Positions 62,160-64,000 of a stretch of 64,000 bases of DNA are shown in pieces (the first letter of the stretch is position 1; each line of letters opens with the position of its first letter). The notes beneath the pieces were generated by a model, which saw only the letters and a program-made list of their open reading frames with translations, did not search any database and was not told the origin of the DNA. The stretch is from Cacajao melanocephalus. Its lineage: Eukaryota; Chordata; Mammalia; Primates; Pitheciidae. The position numbers and the translations under genes are program-made. The stretch lies in the NCBI GenBank assembly GCA_963573385.1, contig CAUYLG010022188.1, positions 62,001 through 126,000 on the forward strand, read 5' to 3'.

Positions 62160-62860
62160 TGGGTATAGCTGTGTAGGTCAATTGTTTTGAATTCTGTAAG
62201 GTAGCATGGTGTTGGCTGCAGGTTTTTCATAGATGGCTCTTATCATTTTGAGGTGTTCCTCCAGTGTGTAGTCTGTTGAGGGTTTTTATAATGAAAGTAT
62301 GTTGGATTCTATCAAAAGGTTTTTCTGCATCTATGAAGATGATCATCATATGATTTTTGCTTTCAATTCTGTTTATGTGGTGAATCACGTGTACGGATTT
62401 GCATATGTTGAACCAGCCTTGCATCCCAGGAATAAAGCCTAGTTGATGTGCTGCTGGATTCGGTTTGCTAATATTTTGTTGATGATTTTATTTTTACTTC
62501 TATGTTCGTAAGGGATACTGGCCTGAAGTTTTCTTTTTTCATTGTATTTCTGCCAGATTTTGGTGTTAGGCTGACACTGGCTTCATAGAATGAGTTAGGG
62601 AGGAGCCCCTCTTCCTTGATTTTTTTGGAATAGTTTCAGTAGGATTGGTATCAGTTCTTCTTTGTACATCTGGTAGAATTCAGTTGTGAATCCATCTGGT
62701 CCAGGGCTTTTTTTGGTTGGCAGGTTTTTTTTATTACTGATTCAATTTCAGAAGTTGATATTGGTCTATTCAGTTTTACTCTTTCACAGGCAGAATTGGT
62801 CATTTTTTCTTTGCTGCTTCCATTCCTTAATATAATTCCTGCATATATGAGCTGATGGGA
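62160..62860 (-). mobile_element. L1 ORF2 reverse-transcriptase fragment, antisense
   Basis: On the minus strand the frame at 62227-62424 reads [19 protein letters not shown] and then an L1-RT-like [11 protein letters not shown]. Plus-strand wording 'gttgaaccagccttgcatcc' and 'gatggctcttatcattttga' is typical. Broken by stops and lacks both L1 ends. Confidence 0.9.
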
Positions 62861-62869
62861 ATTATGCAT

Positions 62870-63027
62870 GAATTTGTTTCACCTCTTTTGGCAGTCAGAA
62901 ACAACTAATTGGGATGGTCGTCAGGGATGATGTGAGCTTGCCTTTTTTCTTTTTTGCTGGTCAATTTTATACTATTTGCCCAGTGGAATCCCTGTTTCCT
63001 TGGGTAGACCCCCACTTCCCACCTCCC

Positions 63028-63077
<50 letters not shown>

Positions 63078-63900
63078 AGTGAAACAGTAAATCTAGATGT
63101 CTGTCTCCCTCTGTGGAAGCTGAGGAGCCAATTCTTTCTCTCACTACCAAAGTGTGGCCAGCAGGTGGTCATGTGTCTTACACTTGGGCAGTATGATACC
63201 TTAGGCTTAGAACTGGAAGCAAGCAATGTGAGTGATTTGATACAAATGGTGTTTATTCATAGAGCCCCAGTGCCCTGGCCAAACGCCCCAGCTACATCAT
63301 TCTGCTTCCAACTTCCTTGTCCTCTAGAGGTCTCTAAGTTCCCGACTGTCCCAAGCCTGATCCTATAGTTTGTCAGTTTTGTGAGAGCTCAGTATCCCTC
63401 CAGTAAATTCTCTTTTGCTTACATTGGCCCAAATTCATTTTTATTGCTTACTGGCAAAGAATCTCAATGAACGTGAAGGGTGATAAGAAATAGAGCTATC
63501 TGAACAAATTACAAGCAACCAGAGTGAGATGTTTGGTTCCCTTTGTGCATATTCCTGTCACTTGTACGCTTTTAGCCTTAGAATTCTGAGTTTTTCCTCC
63601 TTCAGATGACTTTAGCAGAGCATAAGGCTTCTGAACAAATCTCTGCTGAGGATCCTCCTGTATGACTCATTACCATTGCCAAACCATTGTTGGCTCTTGT
63701 AATGAGATTGCCATGATTATCAAAGAGGAATCAGGCAGGATTTGTCCCAGTTTGTCCCTGAGGGTGGGGATCCCAGCACACGGCCTTATGGTGAGGGATG
63801 TATACTAAGGTCTGTGTATCTGAATGTTTGGGATTTGCCAACCAGGAATAAGAGGGGAATGGCTGAGAGTATCTACTGTACTATCTTTTAGAAAGACTCT
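62870..63900. other. Unassigned intronic DNA, possibly with an old LTR remnant
   Basis: Contains the (AC)n tract. 63340-63430 ('ccagtaaattctcttttgct') has an LTR-like flavour, but I cannot support a family. No exon seen. Confidence 0.4.
63029..63073. repeat. (AC)n microsatellite, about 22 units
   Basis: An uninterrupted CA/AC tract of 45 nt, likely polymorphic. Confidence 0.97.
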
Positions 63901-63907
63901 CTTGGAA

Positions 63908-64000
63908 GGCTGGGCACAGTCACTCATGCCTGTAATCCCAGCATTTTGGGAGGCCAAGATGGGCTGATCACTTGAGGCCAGGAGTTCGAGACCTGCGTGG
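63908..64000 (+). mobile_element. Alu, cut by the window end
   Basis: GGCTGGGCACAGTCACTCATG start; continues to GAGACCTGCGTGG at the last base. Confidence 0.94.

Noticed and set aside
62227..62424. Reverse-transcriptase-like frame as a live gene
   Set aside because: It is a short antisense L1 ORF2 remnant with stops on both sides, not a functional element.
63029..63073. CRISPR-like or array repeat
   Set aside because: Plain (AC)n microsatellite with no repeat-spacer structure.
62976..63368. 130-codon open frame on the + strand with a Thr-His run
   Set aside because: The run is the (AC)n microsatellite read in frame; no domain or splice signals.

Overview
This window is vertebrate nuclear DNA from a primate, very likely human. 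It is crowded with Alu elements (about 60 full or partial copies by eye, on both strands). It also carries older L1, L2, MIR, MaLR-LTR, Tigger1, MER2 and MADE1 remnants. Its only coding content is two short spliced exons. Nothing looks bacterial or viral apart from old LTR fossils, and almost every open reading frame is a chance frame inside an Alu.

The gene is on the + strand. Exon A (32106-32302) and exon B (56633-56724) join in frame and together encode one PDZ domain with the GLGL carboxylate-binding loop and a His at the start of helix aB. The wording of the domain matches PATJ (INADL), the multi-PDZ scaffold of the Crumbs/tight-junction polarity complex, better than its paralogue MPDZ. 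I place it at about the seventh PDZ domain. The window is therefore about 32 kb of upstream intron (1-32105), a 24.3 kb intron (32303-56632) and the first 7.3 kb of the next intron (56725-64000).

Layout: 1-3440 is almost free of young repeats. 3.4-20 kb is Alu-dense, with antisense L1 3' ends at 13.2-15.0 kb. 20.8-24.3 kb holds two pairs of diverged paralogous blocks, a MADE1 hairpin element and a unique GC-richer island with an X-box and a Maf-type site. 27.3-28.5 kb is an antisense fossil L1 ORF2. Three Alu-type elements sit head to tail at 31.3-32.0 kb, just before exon A. 34.5-35.4 kb is an antisense solo LTR. 36.8-38.7 kb is repeat-poor. 40.5 kb carries a perfect 47-bp inverted repeat. 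45.7-46.1 kb is MER2. 48.2-50.6 kb is a Tigger1 fossil containing L1 and MST fragments. 54.6-55.2 kb is an Alu inside an Alu. 57.9-58.25 kb is an Alu carrying an 89-nt patch copied from 61.4 kb. 59.5-60.1 kb is an MLT1 LTR split by an Alu. 62.2-62.8 kb is an antisense L1 reverse-transcriptase fragment.

I see no previously undescribed gene system. The most interesting signals are mutational footprints: the template-switch-like inverted repeat at 40535-40646, the templated patch in the Alu at 58113-58201, the MADE1 insertion whose empty site survives in a paralogous block 2 kb away, and four half-Alus that all end at the same central breakpoint. Repeat family names and boundaries were judged by eye from remembered consensus sequences, and boundaries may be off by several bases.
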